Positions 25,541 through 34,654 of a stretch of DNA of 44,067 bases are shown in pieces. The position numbers and the translations under genes were made by a program. Below the pieces are notes generated by a model that did no database searches, was not told the DNA's origin, and was given only the letters and a program-made list of their open reading frames with translations. The DNA comes from Clostridiaceae bacterium (lineage in GTDB: Bacteria > Bacillota > Clostridia > CAYPLH01 > DUMO01): NCBI GenBank assembly GCA_012839865.1, contig DUMO01000070.1, positions 1 through 44,067 of the forward strand, read 5' to 3'. Position 1 is the stretch's first letter; the number at the start of each line of letters is the position of its first letter.

Positions 25541-26776
25541 TCAGCGGTCCATTGCATATCTTCTTATCATGTCAAGGGCATGCAGGCAGGCTACTCTTTG
25601 AACCCGGTTCCTGTCGCCCCGGATTCTCAATTCCCTGCAATCAGTATTGCCAGGCGTCGCCAAACCAACGTAAACAAGGCCGACAGGCTTTTCTGCTGTT
25701 GCACCGCCGGGGCCGGCTATCCCTGTTATTGAAACTCCAAGTTCGGTTTCTGCTTTTTCACGGATTCCGACAGCCATCTCCAGAGCAGTCTGTCTGCTTA
25801 CTGCACCATACCTTTCTATTGTTTCCAGCTTTACATAAAGTTCATCAATTTTTGATCTGTTGCTGTAGGTAACAACCGCCCGCTCAAATACCTGGGATAT
25901 GCCAGGCATGGAGGTTAATAGTGCTGAAAGGTTCCCTCCGCTGCAGGATTCTGCCAATGCCAGGGTTATACCTTTTTTCATCAGGAGGTTTGCCACTACT
26001 TCCTCCATGGTTTCATCCTCAACCGTAAAGACCGCCTGGCCGAGCCTCTCCTTTATGCTTTCTATCACAGGAGACAAACGGGCTTCAGGAATTTCATCAT
26101 TATCACACCTTAATGAAACACGCAATGTAACAATATCACTTCCTGCATAAGGTGCAATAGTCGGATTTGACTGCCGGTCAATAAGGTCGATAATGGCCTT
26201 TTCAACTGATGACTCTCCTATCCCGAAAACCTTGACATATTTTGAGACAATTCTGCAATTGGTCCTGCTGTAAAAGTAAGGTATCACATATTTCTCAAAC
26301 ATTGGTTTCATTTCTGACGGAGGACCCGGAAGCATGAAAACAACCTTTCCATTATCCTCAATATAACAGCCGGGGGCAGTTCCCTCGGAGTTTTCCATAA
26401 TGACTGAGTTTTCCGGAAAATAAGCCTGCTTTAAGTTGCTTTCCACCATCGGCCTGTTCATGTTCTTAAAATAAGTTTTTATTTTATTTAAGCAATTTTC
26501 ATTTACTATCAGTTTCCTACCGAATATTTCCGAGACGGTTTCTTTTGTCAAATCATCACGGGTTGGACCCAATCCACCGGTAATGATTATGGCATCTGAA
26601 CGCTTAAGGGCCAGCGTCAGGCATTCTTTGATCCTGTTCGGATTATCTCCCACAACGCTGTGAAAATATACATTGACTCCGGTATCATTTAATCTTCTGG
26701 AAATATACTGAGCATTGGTATTGGAAATTTGACCCATCAACAATTCGGTCCCAACAGCCAGGATTTCAGCTATCAT
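25541..26776 (-). CDS. cinA: CinA: competence/damage-inducible protein with MoCF-like and nicotinamide-nucleotide amidase domains
   Basis: The 411-aa protein has the two-domain CinA layout. Residues 1 to about 170 are MoCF-like (AEILAVGTELLMGQISNTNA, IITGGLGPTRDDLTKE, LPGPPSEMKPMFEKYV). Residues about 255-411 are the CinA/PncC amidase domain (KKGITLALAESCSGGNLSAL, EMAVGIREKAETELGVSITGIAGP). CinA proteins take part in NMN recycling, and in streptococci cinA is competence-induced and next to recA. Here no recA is adjacent. ATG 26776 has AAGGAG about 12 bases upstream, a rather long spacing. Confidence 0.94.
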   Translation of the reverse strand: MIAEILAVGTELLMGQISNTNAQYISRRLNDTGVNVYFHSVVGDNPNRIKECLTLALKRSDAIIITGGLGPTRDDLTKETVSEIFGRKLIVNENCLNKIKTYFKNMNRPMVESNLKQAYFPENSVIMENSEGTAPGCYIEDNGKVVFMLPGPPSEMKPMFEKYVIPYFYSRTNCRIVSKYVKVFGIGESSVEKAIIDLIDRQSNPTIAPYAGSDIVTLRVSLRCDNDEIPEARLSPVIESIKERLGQAVFTVEDETMEEVVANLLMKKGITLALAESCSGGNLSALLTSMPGISQVFERAVVTYSNRSKIDELYVKLETIERYGAVSRQTALEMAVGIREKAETELGVSITGIAGPGGATAEKPVGLVYVGLATPGNTDCRELRIRGDRNRVQRVACLHALDMIRRYAMDR

Positions 26777-27093
26777 AAAAAATTACATCTCCTTGTTTTT
26801 GAATGAATGCTTTATGAGAAGATAGAACTATTATAACAGTTTTCATTAAATATAATCAAACTCCAATTGGAACAGGTTTAGACTCCGTCAGTTAATCACA
26901 AACAACCATCAGCCCGGCTTTACTTCTTATAGACAATGGTCCGGTTTTTCCCGCTGTTTTTAAAGGACCGGTTAAATACAATTGTGAATAAACCTGTTGC
27001 AGACATGTCCCTTTGACAGCATATGCACAGCGGCACCTACCGTAATTGTTCAAATATAACCAAAAATTTAACATAAATTTTACTAATCCTTGA

Positions 27094-27121
27094 TTGAAAT
27101 TTCCTTCTTTTGGTCTATAAT
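27094..27121 (+). promoter_or_regulatory. Candidate sigma-A promoter of the moxR operon
   Basis: TTGAAA (27094-27099) and a perfect TATAAT (27116-27121) are 16 bases apart, about 180 bases before moxR. The rest of the 527-base divergent gap (26777-27303) shows no gene; a small open frame on the minus strand (26892-27074) has no RBS. Confidence 0.55.
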
Positions 27122-27303
27122 AAATATTAAAGACATACCAAAAATTACATTAATTTTTTGTACAAGCCTTCAGACTCCGGTACCTTACAATAGGAAAATA
27201 TCTATAAACAAGGCTTTGACAGGCAGTTTTCCGGTCAGGTGATAAATTTTCCCTGGCTGCTTGCCTAAGTGAAACAATCCAACTTCTGACGGGGTGATGT
27301 AAG

Positions 27304-28245
27304 ATGCAAGATTCGGTAAAAATCCTCAAATCAATTTTGTACAATGTAGAAAAGGTTATTGTCGGAAAAAGACATGCAATTGAACTGGTTATAATAGCTC
27401 TTATATGCGATGGACATGTCCTTATAGAAGATGTTCCCGGGGTGGGAAAAACAAGCCTTGTATCAGCGCTGGCAAAGTCCATTAATGCCAGCTTTTCACG
27501 CATACAGTTTACACCGGACATTCTTCCCTCCGATATAAGCGGCTTTTCAGTCTATAACCAGAAAACAGGAGAATTTGAATTCCGTCCGGGTGCAATTATG
27601 AGCCAGTTGATTCTTGCAGACGAGATTAACAGGACCTCCCCCAAAACCCAGTCCAGCCTTCTTGAGGCAATGGAAGAAAAACAGGTTACGGTGGATGGTA
27701 TAACTTACAAATTACCTCGGCCTTTCATGGTTCTGGCTACCCAAAACCCAGTAGAGTATCTTGGTACGTATCCTCTTCCAGAGGCACAGCTTGACAGGTT
27801 CTTTTTGAAAATAACACTGGGTTATCCAAGGTCAAACGATGAAAGCTTCATACTCAAACGTTTTCTGCTTGAAAGCCCCCTTGATACTCTTGAGCCTGTT
27901 GCAGACAGCCAGGATATATTGGATATTCAGAAGGAAGTCAGGAAAGTTCATGTGGATTCCAGTTTGTATGACTACATAGTTGAAATTGCCAGCGAGACAA
28001 GGAAGCATTCAGATATTGTTCTGGGGGCGAGTCCAAGGGGTTCCCTTTACCTTTTGCGTGCAGCCCAGGGATGGGCCTTTTATAACGGACGGGATTATGT
28101 AATCCCTGATGATATCAAGCGCATGGCAGCTCCTGTTCTTGCACACAGAATTATTCTCAAACAGGAGGCGAGTCTGAAGAAGACAACATCTGAGGATATT
28201 CTTGAATCAATTATGTACGAGACTGATGTTCCTGTGGTGTCCTGA
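27304..28245 (+). CDS. MoxR family AAA+ ATPase
   Basis: The 313-aa protein is a MoxR-type AAA+ chaperone-like ATPase. It has Walker A VPGVGKT (residues 44-50), IQFTPDILPSDISG, FRPGAIMSQLILADEINR with the Walker B Asp-Glu, TQSSLLEAMEEKQVTVDG, sensor-1 ATQNPVEYLGTYPLPEAQLDRF, and the C-terminal lid with GASPRGSLYLLRAAQ. GGGGTGAT precedes the ATG. MoxR, DUF58 and transglutaminase genes in a row are a widespread conserved module; MoxR is thought to remodel or activate a client, but the client is usually unknown. The DUF58 gene starts one base after this stop. Confidence 0.93.
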   Translation: MQDSVKILKSILYNVEKVIVGKRHAIELVIIALICDGHVLIEDVPGVGKTSLVSALAKSINASFSRIQFTPDILPSDISGFSVYNQKTGEFEFRPGAIMSQLILADEINRTSPKTQSSLLEAMEEKQVTVDGITYKLPRPFMVLATQNPVEYLGTYPLPEAQLDRFFLKITLGYPRSNDESFILKRFLLESPLDTLEPVADSQDILDIQKEVRKVHVDSSLYDYIVEIASETRKHSDIVLGASPRGSLYLLRAAQGWAFYNGRDYVIPDDIKRMAAPVLAHRIILKQEASLKKTTSEDILESIMYETDVPVVS

Positions 28246-28246
28246 T

Positions 28247-29446
28247 ATGAAAAGAAACCGTATTCTCTATTTTGTGCTTTTATTTCTTACATTGTTTTTT
28301 ATTTACTTTTATGGTGGCAAGGTCCCTTACACCATGTTTTATCTTTTATTGGTCCTCCCGGTGGTATCCATTGGATATGCCGCAATTGTCTTTTTCAGGT
28401 TCAAGGTGCACCAGGAGCTGGACAAAAAATATGCAACCAAGGGCGATACCGTAAACTTTATAGTAACTGCAAGCAACGACGATTTTTTTCTATATCCCTA
28501 TATCAAGCTCAATTTTTCAGGGCAAAACAATATATTTCAAAATCAGCTTGAGACAATGTCCTTTTCCCTGAAGCCCTTTGAAAGCAAAATATTCAGTACC
28601 GGGCTTCTGCTCAAATACAGGGGATGTTATTCCATAGGCATTGACTCTTTTGAAGTGGAGGATTTTTTAGGTTTAATAAACCTGAAACATAAATTTCGCA
28701 AGCTAAAGCAAATAACCGTTCTGCCCAGGATTGTAAGGATAAACAAACTAGGCATAAGTACAAACCTAATGTCGGAATCCTCAGCCAAACTGAACGGTAC
28801 CTTCAAAGACATTACCTCCATGACCGATGCCAGAAAATATGTTTACGGAGACCCCTTTAAAAGCATACACTGGAAACTGACCGCAAAGATGGACTCCCTT
28901 ATGGTCAAAAACATGGAAAGCACCCTTATGGCGGACGCCATATTTTTCCTGGACGTAAAAAAATGTTCCGAATCACAGGATGAAAATATCATTATAGAGG
29001 ACAAGCTGATTGAGGTGCTTGTATCCTGCCTTAACTATTGTCTTTCAAACTGGATTCATGTTAATCTTGTCTATTTCAACAATGAATTAGTTGAACTGGA
29101 GGGCAGAAACCCAAACGATTTCAAAAAAATCTATAATGCAATTTCACTTTTAAATTTCAACAACCAGGTTGAAATGAAGGATGTTTTAAAATTGTACCTG
29201 GGCCGTGGCATAAAAAGGTCCAGCATTTTTGTTTTTACTTCCAACCTTGATTATGAGCTTTTTGACGAAATATCAAAAGCAGTGAAATCAAACTTTGAAG
29301 TTACAATAGTTTATATTTCGCCCGAAAAGGCAACAGGTGTCCCTGACAAGGCAGCCGAAGATATATTGTCTTTCCTGCCTGAACTGGGTATAAATGCTTA
29401 CAGGATAAATATTAATGATAATGTTTTTGAGTTTGCGGAGCGGTAA
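28247..29446 (+). CDS. DUF58-domain membrane protein
   Basis: This 399-aa protein has two TM helices in the first 55 residues (ILYFVLLFLTLFFIYFYG; MFYLLLVLPVVSIGYAAIVFF). A beta-rich region follows (residues about 60-170), then the DUF58/VWA-like domain with the signature DARKYVYGDPFKSIHWKLTA (about 200-219) and FFLDVKK. ATG 28247 follows the moxR stop by one base, and a longer frame to 28202 overlaps moxR. The stop at 29446 is 3 bases before the transglutaminase start. The function is unknown; DUF58 proteins accompany MoxR ATPases and may be their membrane clients. Confidence 0.9.
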   Translation: MKRNRILYFVLLFLTLFFIYFYGGKVPYTMFYLLLVLPVVSIGYAAIVFFRFKVHQELDKKYATKGDTVNFIVTASNDDFFLYPYIKLNFSGQNNIFQNQLETMSFSLKPFESKIFSTGLLLKYRGCYSIGIDSFEVEDFLGLINLKHKFRKLKQITVLPRIVRINKLGISTNLMSESSAKLNGTFKDITSMTDARKYVYGDPFKSIHWKLTAKMDSLMVKNMESTLMADAIFFLDVKKCSESQDENIIIEDKLIEVLVSCLNYCLSNWIHVNLVYFNNELVELEGRNPNDFKKIYNAISLLNFNNQVEMKDVLKLYLGRGIKRSSIFVFTSNLDYELFDEISKAVKSNFEVTIVYISPEKATGVPDKAAEDILSFLPELGINAYRININDNVFEFAER

Positions 29447-29449
29447 AAT

Positions 29450-31846
29450 ATGAAAGATACGGGTACAATCTTATCCAAAGCTACAAATTTAATATTGTCC
29501 ATTGCTTTCAGCTTCAGTATGGTTTATGCGCTCACCACGACATTGGCTTTTGCCTTCAAGCCTTTTGAAATAATTATTTACATAGCAATTATCCATCTGG
29601 TGCTTGCCATGATGTTCAGGAACCGGTTTTCCATGGCTATTGCAGGGATAACTTTTGGAATCATCCTTTTTGTATTTCTCATTTTTTTGCTCTTCGGGAA
29701 CAACTTTGCAAGGTTGATAAACTGGGTAAGAGGATATGCCAGCTGGTTCACAGGGTATATCAGCGGAATCGAGGCGATAAGCAATACCCTGGCGCTTTTT
29801 ACGGCTTTGCTGATTTGCATTGGAATTTCTGTCTGGACATTCTTCTTTTCATATAAGGCATACAACTTTTACGTGCTTCTAACATCAGGCTCCCTGCTGT
29901 TTGTAATCCAGCATATGCTGAAATATTACACAAGCGACCTTTCTTTTTATCTGTTCCTGCTTTTGATTGTAATATATTACTTTATCTACATATATAACAG
30001 AAAAATCAGGACTGAACCCGGCAAGTACGTTGAACCCCATGTTTTTACCTTAAATGTTCTTTTCGTCTCTGCCCTTGTCTTCACAATATCCGTACTGATT
30101 CCCAAACAGGAATATCCGATTCAATGGCCCTGGCTTGATAAAAAGATCACTACATTCTACAACAGGATTACAGCACCTACCTACGAATTTTTTTCACTGG
30201 CATCAACCGGTTTCGGGGAAGATGAAGTTTCATTGGGTGGAAAGGTCTCCAAAGACCAGACACATACCCTTACTGTTGATTCCCCCAGGGCAGTTTATTT
30301 AAAGGGTGCCGTACTGGATACCTACACAGGAAGTTCCTGGCAGAATTCGGATTCGGATTACCAGGATTTTGGCAAGATTGACAATGGAGTAAAAATGGAT
30401 TTGCTTGAGCTTGTTGTTGCCGGTATGTTATCCCGGGACAATAATTTTATTGAAAAGTATTTTTATATTGATGAAATAAAAATCACTTATGAAAAAATCA
30501 GGACAAAAACCTTGTTCTTCCCCCTCAAGACAATTGAATTAAGCCAGGATGCGACCGAAAATAATGAGATATTTGTCACCCGAAATGATGCAATATTTTT
30601 GAATAAATACCTTTCCTACGGTTCTTCCTACTCATTGACTGCTTATACACCGAAATACAATGATAAGGAATTTCAAAATATGATGCGGAAAAGCTACAGG
30701 GGCTTTTACAGCGATTTACTGGCACAAAACAAAAATTACGATATCAAAATAAATACGTACAACAATTTTAGCAACAGAAACAGCCTTCCAAAACCGGACG
30801 AGAATTTATACGGTATAATCGAAGCGTTAAAGAGCAATGCGGATGAAATTTATGAAAGATATTTGACTCTTCCCAAGGACCTGCCCAGAAGGGTACACGA
30901 CCTTGCAAGAAGAATCACATCAAATATATACAGCAATTATGATATAGCAAAGTCCATCGAAAAATACCTGTCACAAATGTACCGGTATACGCTGGAACCT
31001 GAAAAATCGGAACCCGGGCAGGATTTTGTGGATTATTTCCTGTTTGAATCAAGGGAAGGCTACTGCACATACTTTGCCACTTCGATGGTTGTACTTGCAA
31101 GGGCAGTCGGGCTTCCTGCACGATATGTGGAAGGTTACATGCTTCCACGCATTCCTGAGTCAGGCATAACTTACAGGGTTACAAATGAAAATGCCCATGC
31201 CTGGGCTGAAATATACTTCGAGGGTTTCGGGTGGCTTGCCTTTGAACCTACTGCGCCTTTCATATCAAATTTTTATACTGATTATTATACCGGCACCGTA
31301 ACCTCTGAATATTCATATGAAGACTTTATTGAAGAATACATCGATGAATATATTAATGAATTTGACCAAATTTCTAAAAATGAGTCAAACAATGAAACCG
31401 ATACTTCTTCACCGGATGGAAACAACCTTCTTTTGACCATAATCATTTTAATCGCCATAACAGCCTTTATTGCAATATACTTGGGAATTGCCGTACTGCG
31501 CGTAAACTTGAGGATTTACAGATTTGGAAAAATGGAGCCCGGTAAAAGTGTTCGGTCCATGTACCATTTTTACCTCCAGGTACTGGACTTTCAGGACCTG
31601 GGAAGAAAACCCGGCGAGACACCGTACCAATATGCTGAACGTATCGATGGCTCCCTGGTATTTCCCAATATTAAGTTTTCTGCAATTACAGAAATATTTG
31701 TCAAAGCCCGTTACAGCAAAAAAGCAATCACTGAGAAAGAAAGGTCCGAGCTTTTGGAGTTTTACAAGGATTTAATATATGAAACCAAAGATAATATTGG
31801 TGTTATCCGGTACCTGGCGGCTAGATACCTGCTGGGCCAGTTTTGA
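29450..31846 (+). CDS. Multi-pass membrane transglutaminase-like protein (TgpA type)
   Basis: This 798-aa protein has about six N-terminal TM helices (residues about 15-220), an extracellular region, a papain-like transglutaminase core, another TM helix near 665-685 (LLTIIILIAITAFIAIYLGI) and a cytoplasmic DUF4129-like tail (GETPYQYAERID). Catalytic residues visible are Cys539 (EGYCTYFATSMVVLARAVG) and His583 (NENAHAWAEIYF). The usual third-position Asp in F-D-P-T is Glu599 here (WLAFEPT). It completes the moxR-DUF58-transglutaminase operon, which ends 9 bases before a hairpin. Activity could be transglutaminase or protease on surface substrates; this is inferred from family. Confidence 0.92.
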   Translation: MKDTGTILSKATNLILSIAFSFSMVYALTTTLAFAFKPFEIIIYIAIIHLVLAMMFRNRFSMAIAGITFGIILFVFLIFLLFGNNFARLINWVRGYASWFTGYISGIEAISNTLALFTALLICIGISVWTFFFSYKAYNFYVLLTSGSLLFVIQHMLKYYTSDLSFYLFLLLIVIYYFIYIYNRKIRTEPGKYVEPHVFTLNVLFVSALVFTISVLIPKQEYPIQWPWLDKKITTFYNRITAPTYEFFSLASTGFGEDEVSLGGKVSKDQTHTLTVDSPRAVYLKGAVLDTYTGSSWQNSDSDYQDFGKIDNGVKMDLLELVVAGMLSRDNNFIEKYFYIDEIKITYEKIRTKTLFFPLKTIELSQDATENNEIFVTRNDAIFLNKYLSYGSSYSLTAYTPKYNDKEFQNMMRKSYRGFYSDLLAQNKNYDIKINTYNNFSNRNSLPKPDENLYGIIEALKSNADEIYERYLTLPKDLPRRVHDLARRITSNIYSNYDIAKSIEKYLSQMYRYTLEPEKSEPGQDFVDYFLFESREGYCTYFATSMVVLARAVGLPARYVEGYMLPRIPESGITYRVTNENAHAWAEIYFEGFGWLAFEPTAPFISNFYTDYYTGTVTSEYSYEDFIEEYIDEYINEFDQISKNESNNETDTSSPDGNNLLLTIIILIAITAFIAIYLGIAVLRVNLRIYRFGKMEPGKSVRSMYHFYLQVLDFQDLGRKPGETPYQYAERIDGSLVFPNIKFSAITEIFVKARYSKKAITEKERSELLEFYKDLIYETKDNIGVIRYLAARYLLGQF

Positions 31847-31853
31847 GGGGACC

Positions 31854-31886
31854 AATAAGACAGGGGACGGTTCTCTGTCTTATTTT
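31854..31886 (+). terminator. GGGACGGTTC-type hairpin, copy 2, probable terminator of the moxR operon
   Basis: AATAAGACAG (31854-31863) and CTGTCTTATT (31875-31884) are perfect complements around a loop containing GGGGACGGTT, followed by TTTTC. It matches the GGGACGGTTC core of the hairpin at 14258. It lies between the transglutaminase stop and the truncated murA end. Confidence 0.65.
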
Positions 31887-32263
31887 CACATTGTCGCTAG
31901 TGGCAATAGACTTACACATCCACCCGGATAGCTTATTGTCACTTTTCCGCAGCGAGCCAGCATAGGTCCCAGGAATATAATTGAGGACCTCATTTCAGAT
32001 GCAAGTTTATCCGGTATTTTCTGGCTATGCAATGTAGAAGAATCTACAACAACCGTATCATCGAATACATCAACCTTACAGCCTAACTCCCTTAGAATTC
32101 TTATCATAATATGTACATCTCTTAATTTGGGACAATTTCTGATAACACTGATATCACCATTAAGAACTGTCGCTGCCAGTATCGGCAGTACTGCATTTTT
32201 TGAACCTTGTATATCCAGTTCGCCTTCTATTTTATGTCCACCGTTAATGACTAATTTATCCAA
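31886..32263 (-). pseudogene. murA: 5' fragment of murA (UDP-GlcNAc 1-carboxyvinyltransferase)
   Basis: The 125 residues from a TTG start (32263, with GGAGGTG 7 bases upstream) match the MurA N-terminus: DKLVINGGHKIEGELDIQGS with KNAVLPILAATVL, CPKLRDVHIMIRILRELGC, ASEMRSSIIFLGPMLARCGK and YPGGC. That last Cys corresponds to the catalytic Cys115 of Escherichia coli MurA. Homology ends at this Cys codon (31916-31918). The following SLLPLATM is unrelated, and the stop comes at 31886. About 290 residues of the ~418-aa enzyme are missing. The break lies within about 30 bases of the copy-2 hairpin. The fragment cannot be an active enzyme, so a complete murA should exist elsewhere. Confidence 0.88.
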
Positions 32264-32444
32264 AAAAAACACCTCCACAATTTCCAGGCCATAATATATT
32301 TTATGCCAGGCAAGTGAAAGTGTTACAGACCGCAAAGAGCCGCATGGAAGGCGAATATTCACATTTTTATTTTCACATTTTAATACATTTTGAATAAGGT
32401 TTCAATAAATCATACCCATAGGTTAAAGATATGAGCATCAACCC

Positions 32445-33554
32445 TTATATTCTTTTATAATCCGCATGTCTTGATATGTTTAAGAGAATTCCCACATCCG
32501 TCAGGAGCAGGATCAGGGAAGTACCTCCGTAACTGAAAAACGGAAGAGGCATTCCGGTAACGGGAACTGAGGAGGTTACAACTGCAAAGTTGATTATTAC
32601 CTGGACTGCCACAAGGGCTGTTATTCCTATTGCAACCAGGCTTCCAAACAAGTCAGGAGCATTGACGGCAATCTTTACCCCTCTCCAGATAAAAATAAGG
32701 AAAAGCAGCATAACCACAAGCACACCTATAAATCCCAATTCTTCGGCTACTACCGAGAGGATGAAGTCATTATACGGCTCCGGAAGGTATAGAAACTTTT
32801 GAAGGCTTTTACCCAGCCCACGGCCAAAGAAACCTCCGGACCCTATGGCATAAAGAGATTGAACAGCCTGCCAGCCATCCCCGGTAGGGTCGGCAAAAGG
32901 ATTAAGGAATGACAATGCCCTTTCTCTCATATAATCAACAAAGATGATGACTGAAGCAAGAGCTGCAACAACAGGCACCGATAGCATTACAAAGTGTTTT
33001 ATTTTCGCGCCTGCACAGAAAAGCAAAATTGCTGAAACCAAAATTACTATTATGGCGCAGGAAAAATGCGGTTCCATCAGCAAAAGCACCGCTATTGCAC
33101 CAACTACAAGCAAGTAAGGCAATAGTCCCTTAAAAAAGTATTTTAACTGGTCCTTCCTGCTGGATAGACTGTATGAAAAGAAAAGAATCAAAGATATTTT
33201 CATAAACTCGGAGGGTTGTATTGATTGCCCGGCTAAAACAAACCATCTCCTTGATTTGTTAAAAACCCTGCCTATTCCGGGTATCAGGACCAATACCAAC
33301 AGCCCGATGCTGATTACGAAGAAATATGGTGACAATTTTGCAAGTTTCCGGTAATCAAAATTCGCCATTACAAACATGGCAAACAGCCCGATGGGCAGAT
33401 ATTGAAGCTGCTTTTTCAAAAAATGATATGTATCACCGTTCATGTAGTTGTAAGCATAGGGAGCACTGGCACTGAAAACCATGATAGTCCCAAAAGCAAG
33501 CAATATTAAAACAGTCATCAAGACCCAGAAATCCACCGGTTTTTGCTTTTTCAT
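32445..33554 (-). CDS. ftsW: FtsW/SpoVE family SEDS peptidoglycan glycosyltransferase
   Basis: This 369-aa SEDS protein has ten predicted TM helices. It polymerises lipid II with a class B PBP, here most plausibly SpoVD. Motifs are FGTIMVFSASAPYAY, NKSRRWFVLAGQSIQPSEFMKIS, the long external loop with GDGWQAVQSLYAIGSGGFFGRGLG, FLYLPEPYNDFILSVVAEELG (including the conserved Asp) and the C-terminal GMPLPFFSYGGTS. ATG 33554 has GGGAGG with 6-base spacing. It follows mraY in the division and wall cluster. The protein could be the vegetative FtsW, the sporulation SpoVE, or both. The 181-base gap to murA' (32264-32444) holds nothing I recognise. Confidence 0.94.
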   Translation of the reverse strand: MKKQKPVDFWVLMTVLILLAFGTIMVFSASAPYAYNYMNGDTYHFLKKQLQYLPIGLFAMFVMANFDYRKLAKLSPYFFVISIGLLVLVLIPGIGRVFNKSRRWFVLAGQSIQPSEFMKISLILFFSYSLSSRKDQLKYFFKGLLPYLLVVGAIAVLLLMEPHFSCAIIVILVSAILLFCAGAKIKHFVMLSVPVVAALASVIIFVDYMRERALSFLNPFADPTGDGWQAVQSLYAIGSGGFFGRGLGKSLQKFLYLPEPYNDFILSVVAEELGFIGVLVVMLLFLIFIWRGVKIAVNAPDLFGSLVAIGITALVAVQVIINFAVVTSSVPVTGMPLPFFSYGGTSLILLLTDVGILLNISRHADYKRI

Positions 33555-33637
33555 AATTGTCCTCCCGAATCCGGTTCAGTTAAACCCGGAAGATAAAGAA
33601 ATATGCAGACTCTTTAAAGTAAAAACATCTGCAATGT

Positions 33638-34627
33638 TTAATAAAATCTGAAACGCAGAGCAAACATCCCCACCAGACAAAGAATTACGGTAACCAGCCA
33701 GAAAACCGTTACGACTTTTGTTTCTTTCCAGCCCAAAAGCTCAAAATGATGATGAATGGGTGCCATCTTAAAGATTCTCTTTCCTCTCAGCTTAAAAGAA
33801 GCTACCTGCAATATGTCGGAAAGGGATTCCAAAACATAAATTCCCCCGACAATTACAATCATAAGCGGCATTTTCATCATTATCGCAGCTGAAGCCACAG
33901 CACCTCCCAAAGCAAGGGAGCCTGTATCCCCCATAAACACCTTTGCCGGATGAATGTTGAAAGCCAGAAAGCCAAGGCATCCTCCTGCTATCATTGAACT
34001 GAAAACCTTTACATGTTCCCATTCGCTCCTGGTCATGGCCACCAGGGTAAAAAACACCATAACTATCAGGGTTACTCCTGCACAAAGCCCGTCAACGCCA
34101 TCAGTCAGGTTTACCGAATTGGTTGTGGCATAAAGTACAATCATGAGAAACAGCATGTAAACTACGGGATGAAGCTCATATTCGATACCTGCAAAGGGAA
34201 TATACGTTGAAGTTCCCATCTCCGTAAAAAATGTGACGTATATCACATATATTGCAGATACCAAAAGAAGCCCGATTGTTTTTTGTGATGCATACAAGCC
34301 ATCCTTGCGCCTTTTTACCACTTTAATGTAGTCATCCAGAAAACCGATGGCTCCATAACCCAATACTGCAAGCAGCATGGGTATCATCTTTGGGTATGTA
34401 CCTGAGTAAAACAAAGTCATCAATATAAAAGGTATAATAAATATTATTCCGCCAATGGTCGGCGTATTCTGCTTTTTTAAATGAGTTGACGGGCCGTCAT
34501 TCCTCACAGTCTGGCCAGCCTTCAATTTGCGCAAAGCCCCAATTGCAAAAGGTCCAACTAAAAGCGCAAGAAGAAAAGTCAGAACAAAAACCACAACCTG
34601 AATAGAAACATTAAATGGTAAATCCAA
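33638..34627 (-). CDS. mraY: Phospho-N-acetylmuramoyl-pentapeptide transferase MraY
   Basis: MraY transfers phospho-MurNAc-pentapeptide from UDP to undecaprenyl phosphate, making lipid I. This 329-aa protein has about ten TM helices and the family motifs NDGPSTHLKKQNTPTIGG, FLDDYIKV with the Asp98-Asp99 pair, the NSVNLTDGVDGLCAG loop, GFLAFNIHPAKVFMGDTGSL and MAPIHHHFELLGWKE (the HHH motif). The start is TTG at 34627 with AGGGGGA upstream. It is 27 bases from murF and in one operon with it. Confidence 0.96.
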   Translation of the reverse strand: MDLPFNVSIQVVVFVLTFLLALLVGPFAIGALRKLKAGQTVRNDGPSTHLKKQNTPTIGGIIFIIPFILMTLFYSGTYPKMIPMLLAVLGYGAIGFLDDYIKVVKRRKDGLYASQKTIGLLLVSAIYVIYVTFFTEMGTSTYIPFAGIEYELHPVVYMLFLMIVLYATTNSVNLTDGVDGLCAGVTLIVMVFFTLVAMTRSEWEHVKVFSSMIAGGCLGFLAFNIHPAKVFMGDTGSLALGGAVASAAIMMKMPLMIVIVGGIYVLESLSDILQVASFKLRGKRIFKMAPIHHHFELLGWKETKVVTVFWLVTVILCLVGMFALRFRFY

Positions 34628-34654
34628 AGTATTTCCCCCTATTTTTTCTCTCCG

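Noticed and set aside
26892-27074. Short minus-strand frame in the cinA-moxR gap
   Set aside because: It has no RBS, unlikely composition and no motif. The region looks like a divergent promoter area.
32264-32362. 33-residue N-terminal extension of the MurA fragment
   Set aside because: MurA homology begins at the TTG at 32263, which has a strong GGAGGTG; the upstream frame is chance.
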